A stretch of DNA of 64,000 nucleotides from G963422445 sp963422445 (GCA_963422445.2 OY729512.2:3596001-3660000), one strand, 5' to 3'. Positions 22,487 through 32,010 are shown, counted from the stretch's first letter. Notes: a model not told the origin generated them from the sequence alone. Translations and numbers: made by a program.

Positions 22487-23533
22487 TCAGAGGTCGAGCT
22501 TGTAGAAGTGCGCCGCGGTATCGTGGAACATGGCCTGCTTTTCGGCGGCCGAGGCGCCGGACGCAAGACGTTTGAAGGTATTCCAGTAGACGGCGTAGCT
22601 CGACGTGACCTTGTCGACCGGGAAGTTGCTTTCGAACATGCAACGGTCCGGACCAAAGGCTTCGATGCAGGTCATGAAATAGGGCTCCCAAACCCGCGCG
22701 AGTTCTTCCGAGCCTGGCGGGACCGCCCGGTCCTCGAACCTGTAGCCGTTGATGACCATTCCGAGGCCGCCAAGTTTGGCGTGGACATTCGGGCGTTTGG
22801 CAAGCTCCCGGATGTCGGCTTGCCATTGCGGCAAGATTTCGTCGCGCCGACCGGCATAGGGGCCGATCCCTATCGGACCGGCGAAGTGGTTGAGCACCAT
22901 ACGTTGATCGGGGAACGCATCTGCGAGCCCGGCAACATCGGCGATCTGCGTATGATACAGCCACGCATCGAAAGACAGGTCGAATACTGCAAGCTTGGCA
23001 AAGCCTTCCCGGAACCTGGCATCGCTATAGATATGCGGTGGCGGATTGGTATGACTGTTGTTGATATCGGGGCTCGGGTCATGGCCGGCGCCGTAGCGCG
23101 TGCCGCGGAATCGTCCGTTCCCGGCGGCGACTAGGGCCGAAAGCACCTCCTCGACGGCAGCGCCCATGGTCAGATCTGCAAACCCGACAATCCCGGCGCA
23201 AATCCTTGTGGCGCCGTATTTACCAGACGCGCTCATCGCCGCGACGCCATTGACGAACTCGACCTCTCCGACTGGTTTCAGATGTTTGGGCCCCGTGGCC
23301 CGAAACATCGAGGCGCATTCGAGAAACACTGTCGCGACGATGTTGTGACCGCTGTTCAGATCTTCGAGTAGGTCGTCGAGCAGATACCGTCGTCCGCGCA
23401 TGTTCCAGAGATGATGGTGCGGGTCGACGATCGGCAGATCCGGCTCAAGGATGTCTTCGTTGACCTGCACAAGCCAGTCCGGGCGTGGAGCCGGAATACG
23501 ATTTTCCAACAAGGTGGCGCCGTCATTGCTCAT
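22487..23533 (-). CDS. Amidohydrolase_2 family metal-dependent hydrolase
   Basis: A 348-residue TIM-barrel hydrolase of the amidohydrolase_2 group, which includes lactonases (such as sulfomuconolactonase) and decarboxylases. Near the start is the metal motif LPIVDPHHHLWNMRGRRYLL. It continues with FLECASMFRATGPKHLKPVG, RGTRYGAGHDPSPDINNSHT, the metal histidine in MVLNHFAGPIGIGPYAG, HAKLGGLGMVINGY, and the late catalytic aspartate in CMFESNFPVDK. MSNDGATLL (ATG 23533) is the likely start; the longer frame to 23638 reads into IS copy B. IS copy B begins only 19 bp upstream of that ATG, so the native promoter has been displaced. Substrate unknown. Confidence 0.88.
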   Translation of the reverse strand: MSNDGATLLENRIPAPRPDWLVQVNEDILEPDLPIVDPHHHLWNMRGRRYLLDDLLEDLNSGHNIVATVFLECASMFRATGPKHLKPVGEVEFVNGVAAMSASGKYGATRICAGIVGFADLTMGAAVEEVLSALVAAGNGRFRGTRYGAGHDPSPDINNSHTNPPPHIYSDARFREGFAKLAVFDLSFDAWLYHTQIADVAGLADAFPDQRMVLNHFAGPIGIGPYAGRRDEILPQWQADIRELAKRPNVHAKLGGLGMVINGYRFEDRAVPPGSEELARVWEPYFMTCIEAFGPDRCMFESNFPVDKVTSSYAVYWNTFKRLASGASAAEKQAMFHDTAAHFYKLDL

Positions 23534-23552
23534 GGTGAATGTCCTATCCTCT

Positions 23553-25050
23553 GAGCTTCTTGCAAAATTGCCGGCCCGACCGGTTTTTTGCCTTGTCGAG
23601 GCTGATTTTGTTGTCGAGGGCCTGGGTTTCGGGGCCACCTCGTGGTATGTTGTGTTTCCACAACAACAAGATACCGAGGAGGTGACCCCGATGACCCTTG
23701 GCTCGACCCTATCCGATCTCTGGCACCGATTTCAAGGGGACCTTTTCCCAGCGTTGGCCGAGGCGGTCGGTCCTCTCCTCGAGACGCACAAGCGTTTCGT
23801 GACAGCTCTCGATCTCGTCAAGGTGGAGGGCTTCGTCGATGGGGTGTGGACCGGTCCGGGTCGGCCCCGGGAGGATCGCCAGGCGCTGGCCCGTGGCTTC
23901 ATCGCCAAGGCGGTGTGGGGTCTGCCGACGACCCGCCACCTGATCGACAGGCTCAAGGTGGACCCGACGTTGCGCCGACTGTGCGGCTGGTCGCGTGTCG
24001 CGGAGATCCCGCGTGAAGCGACGTTTTCGCGGGCGTTCGCCGAATGGTCGCAGTCCCGTCTTCCGGAGAGGATGCACGCGGCTCTGGTTGCAGAGACACT
24101 GGGCGACGCGCTCATCGGCCACGTGTCGAGGGACTCGATGGCCATCGAAGCCCGGGAGACGCCGGCCCCGAAGCCGAAGGCCAGGACGCCGAACCGCAAG
24201 CGCGGCCGGCCCCGCAAGGGCGAGGAGAGGACGAAGGAGCCTGGGCGTCTCGAACGGCAAGCGAACGGGATGGATCTCGATGAGATGCTCGACGCGCTGC
24301 CGAAGGTCTGCGATCACGGGGCAAAGAAGACTGCCAAGGGGGTCCTGGAGGCTTGGCGCGGTGACAAGCTGCCTATCGACACAGCAGACTGCGGGGTGCC
24401 GCTGAGGACCGTTCTCACCGCGGCATCCGTCCATGACAGCCAGGTCGCGATCCCGCTGGCGATGATGACCGCCGGGCGTGTGACCAATCTCTACGATCTC
24501 ATGGACGCGGCCTATGATGCCAGGGAGATCTCCCAGATGAGCGAACGGCTTGGCCATGTGCCGATCATCGATGTCAATCCGCGCCGGGACAAGGACCTCA
24601 AGGAGGAGCGAGACCGGGAGGCCCGGGCCCGGCGTGCAGTAGGCCATGTCGATCCCGAGACCGTGCGGGTCCGGATCCGGTCCGGTGTCGAGAGGACCAA
24701 CGCCCGCCTCAAGGATGAGTGTGGCGGGCGCCATGTCCGCGTCCGCGGACATTCCAGGGTCGCCTGCCATCTCATGGTCGGCATCCTGGCCCTGGCGGCT
24801 GACCCGTTGATACGTCTCGCCGTCCCATAGCGCGGCTCCGACAACGCATGCCGACCCTTCACGGCCCTCTCGAAGAGAGGGGCCCGGAGAGGCGTGGCCC
24901 GATGTCCGCAAAGGTCCCTGTTTGGTCTCATTGTCTCTGATGAGACACCGCGAATCCATGGATTCCGACATCCAGGTGCAGAGGTGACCGGGATCAACCG
25001 ACCGATCCGGGATCATCGGACCCCGGGGGCAGGAATTTTGCAAGAGGTTC
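23553..25050 (+). mobile_element. 1.5-kb IS copy B (DUF772/DDE type), complete
   Basis: 1498 bp, opposite in orientation to copies A, C and D. The ends are GAGCTTCTTGCAAAATTGCC at 23553 and (inverted) GAACCTCTTGCAAAATTCC ending at 25050. Flanking tetramers differ (CTCT before, GCTC after), so unlike copy A it is not framed by a direct duplication. That is expected if rearrangement followed insertion or if it is one end of a larger composite. Left of it is chromosomal (amidohydrolase); right of it is plasmid-type sequence (MobF remnant). Confidence 0.88.
23691..24830 (+). CDS. IS transposase, DUF772 + DDE domain (copy B)
   Basis: 379 residues, collinear with copy A. It shows the same blocks: RLKVDPTLRRLCGWSRVAEI, ATFSRAFAEWSQSRLPERMH, RKRGRPRKGEERTKEPG, HDSQVAIPLAMMTAGRVTNL, VPIIDVNPRRDKDLKEERD and VERTNARLKDECGGRHVRVR. 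ATG 23691 follows a GAGGAGG site at 23676-23682 with suitable spacing. It carries the same GDKLPID variant as copy A instead of GYKLHID in copy D, and ISQMSERLG where others have IYQMSERLG. Intact reading frame; activity uncertain because of those changes. Confidence 0.85.
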   Translation: MTLGSTLSDLWHRFQGDLFPALAEAVGPLLETHKRFVTALDLVKVEGFVDGVWTGPGRPREDRQALARGFIAKAVWGLPTTRHLIDRLKVDPTLRRLCGWSRVAEIPREATFSRAFAEWSQSRLPERMHAALVAETLGDALIGHVSRDSMAIEARETPAPKPKARTPNRKRGRPRKGEERTKEPGRLERQANGMDLDEMLDALPKVCDHGAKKTAKGVLEAWRGDKLPIDTADCGVPLRTVLTAASVHDSQVAIPLAMMTAGRVTNLYDLMDAAYDAREISQMSERLGHVPIIDVNPRRDKDLKEERDREARARRAVGHVDPETVRVRIRSGVERTNARLKDECGGRHVRVRGHSRVACHLMVGILALAADPLIRLAVP

Positions 25051-25082
25051 GCTCATAAAACAATAAATCCTACTATACGACA

Positions 25083-26344
25083 TACCGCCACGACACCTCG
25101 CGCAACCTCGATCCCGCGCTCCACACCCATGCAGTGATCGCCAACATGGTCAGGGGCGGGGACGGCAAGTGGCGCTCGATGGCTAACGAGCGGCTCTACG
25201 AATCGAAGATGCTGCTGGGCGCGCTCTACCGCAGCGAGCTCGCGGCCGGCCTCGTCCGCCTCGGTTACGGCATCGAGAAGACCCATGCCGACGGGCGCTT
25301 CGAGATCGCGGGTGTCTCCCGCGAGGTCGTGGAGGCCTTCTCCACGCGGCGCGCCGAGATCGAGGCGGCGGTTGCCGAGCGCGGCGGCGGGGAGACCGCG
25401 GACAACCAGCGCCTCGCTCAGCGCGCGGCGCTGATGACCCCCGCGGGGCGCTCGGGCAGAGTTGGGGGCGGCAGGCCGCGTCGCTCGGGTTCGATGCCAG
25501 GCGGCTCGCGGCGGAGGCAATGTCGAACGAAGCCGGCCGGGACGTGTCCCCGGAGGCAAAGCGGGACGCCGGCGCCGTCCTCGGCGCGGGTCCGGGCGGG
25601 AGAGACGGCGGCATGTCCGCCGGGGCGGTGGGCGAGGCCGACGCTGGCGGTCGAGGCGGTGGACTGGGCCGTCGCCCATCTTTCGGAGCGCGAGGCGGTG
25701 TTCGCGCGCACCGACCTGCTCGCCGCCGCGTTGGCCCACGACCCGGGCGCGGTGCGGATTGGCGATGTGGAGCACGAGGTCGCGGGGCGCGAGACGGCGG
25801 GCACGCTCCATGCCGCCCGCCTGCCGGGCGCGGACGGCCTGCTCACCACCGACCGCGCGGTTGCCGACGAGCGCGAGACGATCGCGCTGGTGCGCACGGG
25901 CGAGCGGCGCGGCGCCGTCGACAAGGCGCTCAGGGGCCGCCCCCTCACGGCCGGGCAGAAGGAGGCGGTCAAGCTCATCCTGTCGTCCGGCGACCGCACC
26001 GTCGGCGTCCAGAGCTATGCCGGCAGCGGCAAGACCACCATGCTGAGGCGGGCTCGCGCGCTCATGGAGAAGAAGGCTACGAGGTCCGGGGTCTCGCGCC
26101 CTCGGCCTCGGCCGTGCGCACCCTCGAAGGCGAGGCCGGCATCGGCAGCGAGACCCTGCAGCGCTTCCTCGCCCGCTACGCCGGCGTCGCCGAAGGGCGC
26201 ATGACGAAGAAGGGCGAAAGGGAAATGCGAAGCCACTTCGCGAAGACCGCGCTGGTCGTGGACGAGGGCTCGCTCGCCTCGACCGTGCAGAAGCGCGACC
26301 CGGCCCTGAAGGAAGCCGTCGAGGCGAGCCTCGCGGGCGACGTC
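25083..26344 (+). pseudogene. MobF-type conjugative relaxase remnant, truncated at both ends
   Basis: This corresponds to the middle of the relaxase/helicase also found at 49.9 kb. It opens with the metal-histidine motif RHDTSRNLDPALHTHAVIAN, then KWRSMANERLYESKMLLGAL, THADGRFEIAGVSREVVEAF, a frameshift, VDWAVAHLSEREAVFARTDL, the Walker A GVQSYAGSGKTTMLRRARAL, another frameshift, GLAPSASAVRTLEGEAGIGS, and LASTVQKRDPALKEAVEASL. Against the 49.9-kb copy about 50 residues are lost between STVQ and RDPALK. IS copy B removes its start and the IS66-type element its end. Walker A is canonical here (GSGKTT), unlike the other copy. Clearly non-functional. Confidence 0.82.
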
Positions 26345-26592
26345 GCGGATGGTTGCATGCTGAGGTGGTTTTGAAGGCCATGTACGAAGCTCTGGTAACT
26401 GCTCCAGCCATCGGTTATTGTCGCGCGCATGGCGATTCGGGAAGAGGATTTTGGGGCGGCGCCGGCGTGCGCGGAGACGGAGCGGGCGCGGGCGGACGCG
26501 GGCGAAGCGCGCGTGCAAGATCTGCTCAACGATGTTCGTCGGCTCCGTACTTCTCTGCGCAGGCAGAAGTTGGCAAGGGCGCGGGCGGGCCG

Positions 26593-28698
26593 GTGCCGAG
26601 GAATACCCGTGGAGCGCCCGAGGCCCCGGCATCGAGAGCCCCGAAGGCCACGACCGGGCATCGACCCCGGGAGATTCGTGGGCTGCACAGGGCGCTGGAG
26701 CGCTCGCAGGCGCAGGCGCAGGCGCAGACAGACGCGAACAAGGCGCTGCGTGCGGAGCTGCGCGGCTCGCGCAAGGAAGCGGTGTGGCTGAACAAGGGGA
26801 TCGCCCGGCTGAAGGACGAGATCGCGAGGCTGGACGAGCAGGCGTCGGCGTCGGCGCGCTTGAAGGACACCAACGGGTCGCTGCGTGCGGAGAATGCCGC
26901 ACTGCAGAAGGCGGCGAGGGCCTCGGAGAGGCGTTGCAAGTCGCTGGATGCCGAGAACGCCGATCTCCGCTGGGCGATGCGGGCGTCCGACGATCGCCAG
27001 GGGCGGCTCGAGGCCTGGCATCGCGACGAGGTCGACGGGCTGAACCGGGAGATCGACCGGCAACGCTCCTTCCGTGCGAAGGTGCGGCGGGAGCGGGATG
27101 CCATGCTCGCGCCGCTGCGCAAGCGGATCGACCCGCTTCGAGCGGCCAGCGCGCGGGCGAAGGACGTCATCGCCTCGCTGCGCGGGAAGAACGCCCGGCT
27201 GCGCATCGAAGTGCGGGAGTTGGAGTCCGGGAAGACGGCGCTGGCCTCGCGTGTCGAGACGCTGGAAGAGCAGCTTGCCAAGCTGCGTTCGACCCGGAGT
27301 GTCCTGTCGAAGGCGCTGTTCGGCAGCAGGAGCGAGAAGCAGAAGAAGCGGGGCACGGGCCGCAAGCGCGGCCAACAGCGCGGCGCGCCGGGCCACGGCC
27401 GTACCCAGCGGCCCAATCTCCGGGAGAAGAGGGAGCGGCGCAACCCGCCGAAGGATGCGCGCGTGTGCTCCTGTTGCGGCAAGCCCTATGTGGCCAACGG
27501 CGAGCATTCCACGAGCGTCTTCGAGATCGAGGTCAAGGCCCACAAGCGCACGATCGTCCGGCCGCGCTGGCGCCGGGGTTGCGACTGCCCGTCCTCGCCC
27601 CTGGAGGTGACGGCGCCGCCGCTCGCGCGGCTGTTCCCCGGGACGCTCTACGGAGCCAGCTTCTGGGCACGCTTCCTGTTCGAGCACTGTGCGTGCTTCC
27701 GCCCGCTGGGCCGGGTCGCGGCGTGGTATGCCGACCAGGGCCTGACGATCTCGCCGGGCACGCTGGCGGACAGCCAGAAGCGCTTCGTGCCGCTGTTCGA
27801 GCCGGTCGCCGCAGCGATCCTCGCGCACCAGAACCGTATGGCAGTGCGTCATGCGGACGAGACCGGCTGGCGGGTGCAGGAGTTCCGCGAGACCGGCGGA
27901 TCGAGCCGCGCCTGGCTGTGGACTTCGGTCAGCCGGGACACGGTCTACTACCTCATCGATCGCTCGCGCAGCGCCGAGGTCGCCAAGATCCTGTTCGGCG
28001 ACACCGCCTGCATCGTGTACGTGGTCTGCGACCGCTACAGCGCCTACAGGAAGCTGGCGCGCGAACTCGGCGGCAAGGTGATCCTGTGCTGGTGCTGGAG
28101 CCACCAGCGGCGCGACTTCATCGAGTGCGCGGCCGGCCATGTGCGTCTCAGCCGCTGGTGCGAGAGATGGATCTCGCGGATCGCGCAGATCTACAGGTTG
28201 AACGAAGCGCGTCTCGAGCATTACGACCCTGCCCTCAAGACGCAGACGCCAGCGTTCGACGCGGCGCAGGACGAGCTGAAGACGGCGCTCGACCGCCTGT
28301 TCGCGGACGCCGGGGCGGAGTTGGCCGACCTGCCGAAAAAGGCGCGCAAGGCCAAGGCGCTACGTTCGCTGCTCAGGCATCGCGAGGGGGTGTGTGTCTT
28401 CCTCGACAATCCCCAGGTGAGCATGGACAACAACCTCGCCGAGCGGGTGCTCCGCGGGCCGGTCATCGGGCGACGACTGAGCTTCGGCTCCAACAGCGAG
28501 AAGGGTGCCGAGTTCACCGCGATCATGGACTCGGTCGTCGGCACGCTCTCGATGAACGGCATCGACGTGCTGCGCTGGCTGGAGGCGTGGCTGAAGGCCT
28601 GTGCGAAGAATGGCGGCAAACCGCCGGACGACCTGTCACCCTGGCTGCCGTGGTCGATGAGCGAGAAGCGCAGGCGCAAGTTCACGGCGACGGGATGA
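26593..28698 (+). CDS. IS66-family transposase (TnpC-type, long coiled-coil N-terminus)
   Basis: About 700 residues. The first 250 are strongly coiled-coil (RALERSQAQAQAQTDANKAL, ASERRCKSLDAENADLRWAM). A basic linker LFGSRSEKQKKRGTGRKRGQ leads into the zinc-binding CSCCGKPYVANGEH and GCDCPSS. The IS66 DDE core follows: MAVRHADETGWRVQEF, VVCDRYSAYRKLARELGG, LCWCWSHQRRDF, the C-terminal VCVFLDNPQVSMDNNLAERV with LRGPVIGRRLSFGSNSEKGA. No tnpA/tnpB partners are present, as in single-gene IS66 subgroups. The frame is open from 26353; GTG 26593 is a compromise start, and a parallel frame at 26429 (MAIREEDFGAAPACAETERA) hints at a lost N-terminus by frameshift. It overlaps the next gene by ATGA. Confidence 0.78.
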   Translation: MPRNTRGAPEAPASRAPKATTGHRPREIRGLHRALERSQAQAQAQTDANKALRAELRGSRKEAVWLNKGIARLKDEIARLDEQASASARLKDTNGSLRAENAALQKAARASERRCKSLDAENADLRWAMRASDDRQGRLEAWHRDEVDGLNREIDRQRSFRAKVRRERDAMLAPLRKRIDPLRAASARAKDVIASLRGKNARLRIEVRELESGKTALASRVETLEEQLAKLRSTRSVLSKALFGSRSEKQKKRGTGRKRGQQRGAPGHGRTQRPNLREKRERRNPPKDARVCSCCGKPYVANGEHSTSVFEIEVKAHKRTIVRPRWRRGCDCPSSPLEVTAPPLARLFPGTLYGASFWARFLFEHCACFRPLGRVAAWYADQGLTISPGTLADSQKRFVPLFEPVAAAILAHQNRMAVRHADETGWRVQEFRETGGSSRAWLWTSVSRDTVYYLIDRSRSAEVAKILFGDTACIVYVVCDRYSAYRKLARELGGKVILCWCWSHQRRDFIECAAGHVRLSRWCERWISRIAQIYRLNEARLEHYDPALKTQTPAFDAAQDELKTALDRLFADAGAELADLPKKARKAKALRSLLRHREGVCVFLDNPQVSMDNNLAERVLRGPVIGRRLSFGSNSEKGAEFTAIMDSVVGTLSMNGIDVLRWLEAWLKACAKNGGKPPDDLSPWLPWSMSEKRRRKFTATG

Positions 28699-29576
28699 CC
28701 GGCGCGGTCGCGTGCCGCTATTACGGCCGCGACTTCACCGTTGAAGAGATGGCACTGCTGCGCGCCCTGATCGCGGCCGATCCGCAGCCGTCCCGCGCCG
28801 CCCTGGCCAGAGAGTTCTGCCGGCGCATCGGCTGGTACAAGCCCGACGGCGGGCTGAAGGACATGATGGCCAAGGTGACCATGCTCGCCATGCACCGCGA
28901 CGGCGTGATCGTCCTGCCGCCGCCGAAGGGGCGGACGGGCCGGCTGAAGCCCATCGTCTTCGGACCGGACACCGCGCCGCCGCTCTTTCCGGCGCCGACG
29001 ACCCTCGACGAGGTCCGCCCGCGCGACTTCCGCACCGTCCTGCGCGACACCCGCGAAGGCAAGCTCTGGAACGAGTTCGTCGCCCGCTACCACGACCTCG
29101 GCTACAAGACCCTGGTCGGCGCCCAGATGCGCTACGCCGTCCACGACCGGAACGGCTGGCCCGTCGCCATGCTCGGCTTCTCCACCGCCGCCTGGAGGCT
29201 CGCTCCGCGCGACCGCTTCATCGGATGGACGCCGCAGATGCGCGAGAAGAACCTGCCCCTGGTGGTCGACAACCCGCGCTTCCTCATCCTGCCCTGGATC
29301 GAAATCCCCAACCTCGGCTCGCACATCCTCGCTGTCGTGCGCCGCCGCCTGCCCCGGGACTGGACCGAGCGCTACAACACCACGCCCGTGCTGATCGAGA
29401 CCTTCGTCGAAACCCCGCGCTACACCAGCGCCGTCTACAAGGCCTCCGGCTGGACACGGGTCGGGACCACTCAGGGCCGGGGACGATACGACACACACAT
29501 GAAACGGGCCAAGCCCAGGAAGGACATCTGGCTGCGCCCGCTGAGACGAAATTGGAAGCGAACGCTCAATCGCTGA
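28695..29576 (+). CDS. DUF4338 (DruA-like) protein coupled to IS66-type transposase
   Basis: A 293-residue protein whose start ATG overlaps the transposase stop (ATGA at 28695-28698), so the two are translationally coupled. The N-terminal region reads ACRYYGRDFTVEEMALLRAL and ALAREFCRRIGWYKPDGGLK, followed by a MAKVTMLAMHRDGVIVLPPP block. The conserved DUF4338 core is ARYHDLGYKTLVGAQMRYAV, MLGFSTAAWRLAPRDRFIGW, LPLVVDNPRFLILPWIEIPN, then VLIETFVETPRYTSAVYKAS and GTTQGRGRYDTH. DUF4338 defines DruA of Druantia anti-phage systems, but DruB-E are absent here. The family also occurs beside transposases, and coupling suggests an IS66 passenger or accessory gene. Its biochemical role is unknown. Confidence 0.8.
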   Translation: MTGAVACRYYGRDFTVEEMALLRALIAADPQPSRAALAREFCRRIGWYKPDGGLKDMMAKVTMLAMHRDGVIVLPPPKGRTGRLKPIVFGPDTAPPLFPAPTTLDEVRPRDFRTVLRDTREGKLWNEFVARYHDLGYKTLVGAQMRYAVHDRNGWPVAMLGFSTAAWRLAPRDRFIGWTPQMREKNLPLVVDNPRFLILPWIEIPNLGSHILAVVRRRLPRDWTERYNTTPVLIETFVETPRYTSAVYKASGWTRVGTTQGRGRYDTHMKRAKPRKDIWLRPLRRNWKRTLNR

Positions 29577-29595
29577 AGCCATCACACCATCACCA

Positions 29596-29714
29596 GACAA
29601 CCGAAGGCTTACGATGGAGGGGATCAAGGCACCGGCAAAGACGGCCGCGGTCCGGCAGAACACCGAATCGGCGTCGGCCCCGTCACCGTCGTCCTCTGAC
29701 AACCGAAGGGTTAC
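29596..29714 (+). repeat. Pair of 17-bp direct repeats before the integrase
   Basis: GACAACCGAAGGCTTAC (29596-29612) and GACAACCGAAGGGTTAC (29698-29714) differ at one base and lie 102 bp apart, the second ending 23 bp before the integrase ATG. Such repeats next to a tyrosine integrase can be arm-type binding sites or a regulator site. No core attachment sequence was identified. Confidence 0.5.
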
Positions 29715-29737
29715 CAGGAATCGGCAGAGGGAATGCC

Positions 29738-30931
29738 ATGGCGGAGCGTAACGACCTCGTAATCAACAAGCGCAACGTGGACGCGCTGTCCACCGAGGGC
29801 AAGGACGCGGTGTTCTGGGACCGGCGTCTGCCCGGCTTCGGCGTGCGCGTCCACCCCTCGGGCCGCAAGATGTACGTGGTGCAATCCCGCGGTCCGGCGG
29901 GCTCGAAACGGGCGACCCTCGGCCGCCACGGTCCGCTCTCCGCCGAGCAGGCGCGCCGGCAGGCGGCAACCGCCATCGACCGCATCAAGCAGGGGGAAGA
30001 CCCGCTGCCGCCCCCACCGGTCGAGCCGGAGCCCGAGCCCATGGTGGCCGATCTCGCAGCGCGCTTCATGCGCGAGCATGTGGCGACGAACTGCAAGCCG
30101 TCGACCGCGACCGACTACAAGTGGACGCTCGACCGGCACATCCTGCCGGCGCTGGGCGGGCTCGCGGTGGGCGCGGTGGATCGAGAACATGTCGCGTCCC
30201 TCCATTACGGGTTGCGTGAGACGCCGTTCGTGGCCAACCGGGTGCTGGCGACACTGAGCAAGATGCTCTCGCTGGCAGAAGCCTGGGGTCTCCGGGCGAA
30301 GGGCACGAACCCGCGCCGCTTCGTGCGACGCTATCCGGAGCGGCGCCGTGAGCGGTTCCTCACGCGCGAGGAGTTCCGCCGCCTCGGCGCTGTGCTGGAC
30401 GCGGCGGAGGCCGACGGCTCGGTCTATCCCTCGGCGGTGGCGGCGATCCGGCTCCTGATGCTGACGGGGTGCCGCAAGGGCGAGATACTGAGCCTGAAAT
30501 GGGACGACGTGGACCGCACGGCGGGAGAGCTGCGGCTGCGCGACGGCAAGACGGGCGCGCGCATGGTGCCGCTGTCGCCCACGGTGGCGGCGGTGCTGGA
30601 CGCCATCCCCCGGGTTCCCGGCAATCCCTGGGTGATCGCCGGCAAGAAGCCGGGTGCTCCCCTGTGCGCAATCGACGACCAGTGGAGCAAGCTGCGCAGG
30701 CGGGCCGACCTGGAGGACGTGCGCATTCATGACCTTCGACATTCGTACGCCTCAAGGGCTCTGGCGCTGGGCGAGAGCCTGACGATGATCGGGGCGCTGC
30801 TCGGCCATAGCCAGGTCGAGACCACGGCGCGCTACGCCCATCTCGCGCGGGACACCGAGAAAGCCTCGGCGGCGAAGGTCGGCGCCAGCATCGGGGCGGG
30901 CATCATGCCGGAGGACGCCGCAGCCGCGTGA
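29738..30931 (+). CDS. Tyrosine recombinase/integrase, P4-type (first of a tandem pair)
   Basis: A 397-residue site-specific recombinase. An N-terminal arm-binding DUF4102-like domain (DAVFWDRRLPGFGVRVHPSG, KMYVVQSRGPAGSKRATLGR) precedes a core-binding SAM-like domain (RFMREHVATNCKPSTATDYK). The catalytic domain has the first Arg in LLMLTGCRKGEILSLKWDDV, a Lys region (LRDGKTGARMVPLS), the HxxR box in RIHDLRHSYASRALALGESL, and IGALLGHSQVETTARYAHLA with the nucleophilic Tyr. All catalytic residues are present. ATG 29738 follows GCAGAGGGA. A paralogue starts 33 bp after its stop. Together they mark an integration module left of the defence operon. Confidence 0.9.
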   Translation: MAERNDLVINKRNVDALSTEGKDAVFWDRRLPGFGVRVHPSGRKMYVVQSRGPAGSKRATLGRHGPLSAEQARRQAATAIDRIKQGEDPLPPPPVEPEPEPMVADLAARFMREHVATNCKPSTATDYKWTLDRHILPALGGLAVGAVDREHVASLHYGLRETPFVANRVLATLSKMLSLAEAWGLRAKGTNPRRFVRRYPERRRERFLTREEFRRLGAVLDAAEADGSVYPSAVAAIRLLMLTGCRKGEILSLKWDDVDRTAGELRLRDGKTGARMVPLSPTVAAVLDAIPRVPGNPWVIAGKKPGAPLCAIDDQWSKLRRRADLEDVRIHDLRHSYASRALALGESLTMIGALLGHSQVETTARYAHLARDTEKASAAKVGASIGAGIMPEDAAAA

Positions 30932-30963
30932 GGCCCGGCAACGGCGATGGGAACAGAGAGACG

Positions 30964-32010
30964 ATGGCGAAGCTCCAATCCATGACGATCTCGCGGCGCA
31001 CGGTGGACGCGCTGCGCGCCGGCAAGGACACGGTATTCTGGGATTCGGAGCTTTCGGGCTTCGGGGTGCGGGTCTATCCTTCGGGCGTGAAGATGTACGT
31101 CGTCCAGACACGGGCGCGAGGCAAGTCGACGCGGGTCACGGTAGGCCGGAACGGCGTGCTGACGGCCGAAGAGGCGCGCAGGCGCGCGGCGCTGATCATC
31201 GCTCGGGTGAAGGCGGGCAAGGACCCGGTTCCAGATCCGATGACGCCCAAGCCGGCGCCCGGCCCGACGGTAGCGGACCTGGCGGAACGCTACCGGCGCG
31301 AACATCTGGAGGTGCGCTGCAAGCAGAAGACGGCGGAGACCGCCCGGGTGGCGATCGAACGGCACATCCTCCCGGCGTTGGGGGTGCTGCCGCTGACGGA
31401 GATTGGGCGCGACCAGGTCATGGCGCTGCATGGCGGGCTCAGCGAAACGCCTGCGATGGCAAACCTTACGGTGGACGTGCTGTCTCGTATGTTCACCATG
31501 GCCGAGGCGTGGGGCATGGTGCCGGACGGTAGCAATCCGTGCCGCGAGATCGTCAAATACAGGGCGCGCAAGCGCGAGCGGTTCCTGACCGACGGGGAGT
31601 TCAAGCGCCTGGGCCGGGTGCTGGGCGAGGCTGTGTCCGAGGGCAAGGTCTCGGTGCATGCGGCCGCGGCGATCCGGCTGTTGATGCTGACCGGCTGCCG
31701 GTGCAACGAAATCCTCACCTTGCGGTGGCAGGATATGGACCTGGGCGCGAACGAGATGCGGCTGCGCGATAGCAAGACGGGGCCGCGGGCGGTTCCGTTG
31801 TCGCCGGCGGCGGTGAGGGTCCTTGCAGACTTGCCGCGCGTTCCGGGCAATCCTTGGGTCATCGCGGGTCGCGTGAAAGGCATGCACATGAAGAACCTCG
31901 GCGGCCCCTGGGGGATCGTGCGGGCGCGGGCCGATCTGAAGGATGTCCGCATCCACGACCTCAGACATTCCTTCGCCAGCAGGGCGCTGGCGCTTGGGGA
32001 ATCCCTGCCG
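30964..32010 (+). pseudogene. Second tandem tyrosine integrase, C-terminally truncated by IS copy C
   Basis: A paralogue of the preceding integrase with the same order: DTVFWDSELSGFGVRVYPSG, KMYVVQTRARGKSTRVTVGR, a core-binding domain, LLMLTGCRCNEILTLRWQDM with the first catalytic Arg, and RIHDLRHSFASRALALGESL with HxxR. The protein is lost right after GESLPM, where IS sequence begins, so the GH motif and nucleophilic Tyr are gone. The reading frame continues antisense through the transposase to 32394, but that tail is an artefact. About 345 of an expected 395 residues remain. Confidence 0.85.

Noticed and set aside
26418..28694. Long open frame upstream of the DUF4338 start
   Set aside because: It is an out-of-frame shadow of the IS66-type transposase in GC-rich DNA; only the part from ATG 28695 has family motifs.
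28695..29576. Complete Druantia defence system
   Set aside because: Only the DruA-like protein is present; no DruB-E or DruE-type helicase lies nearby.
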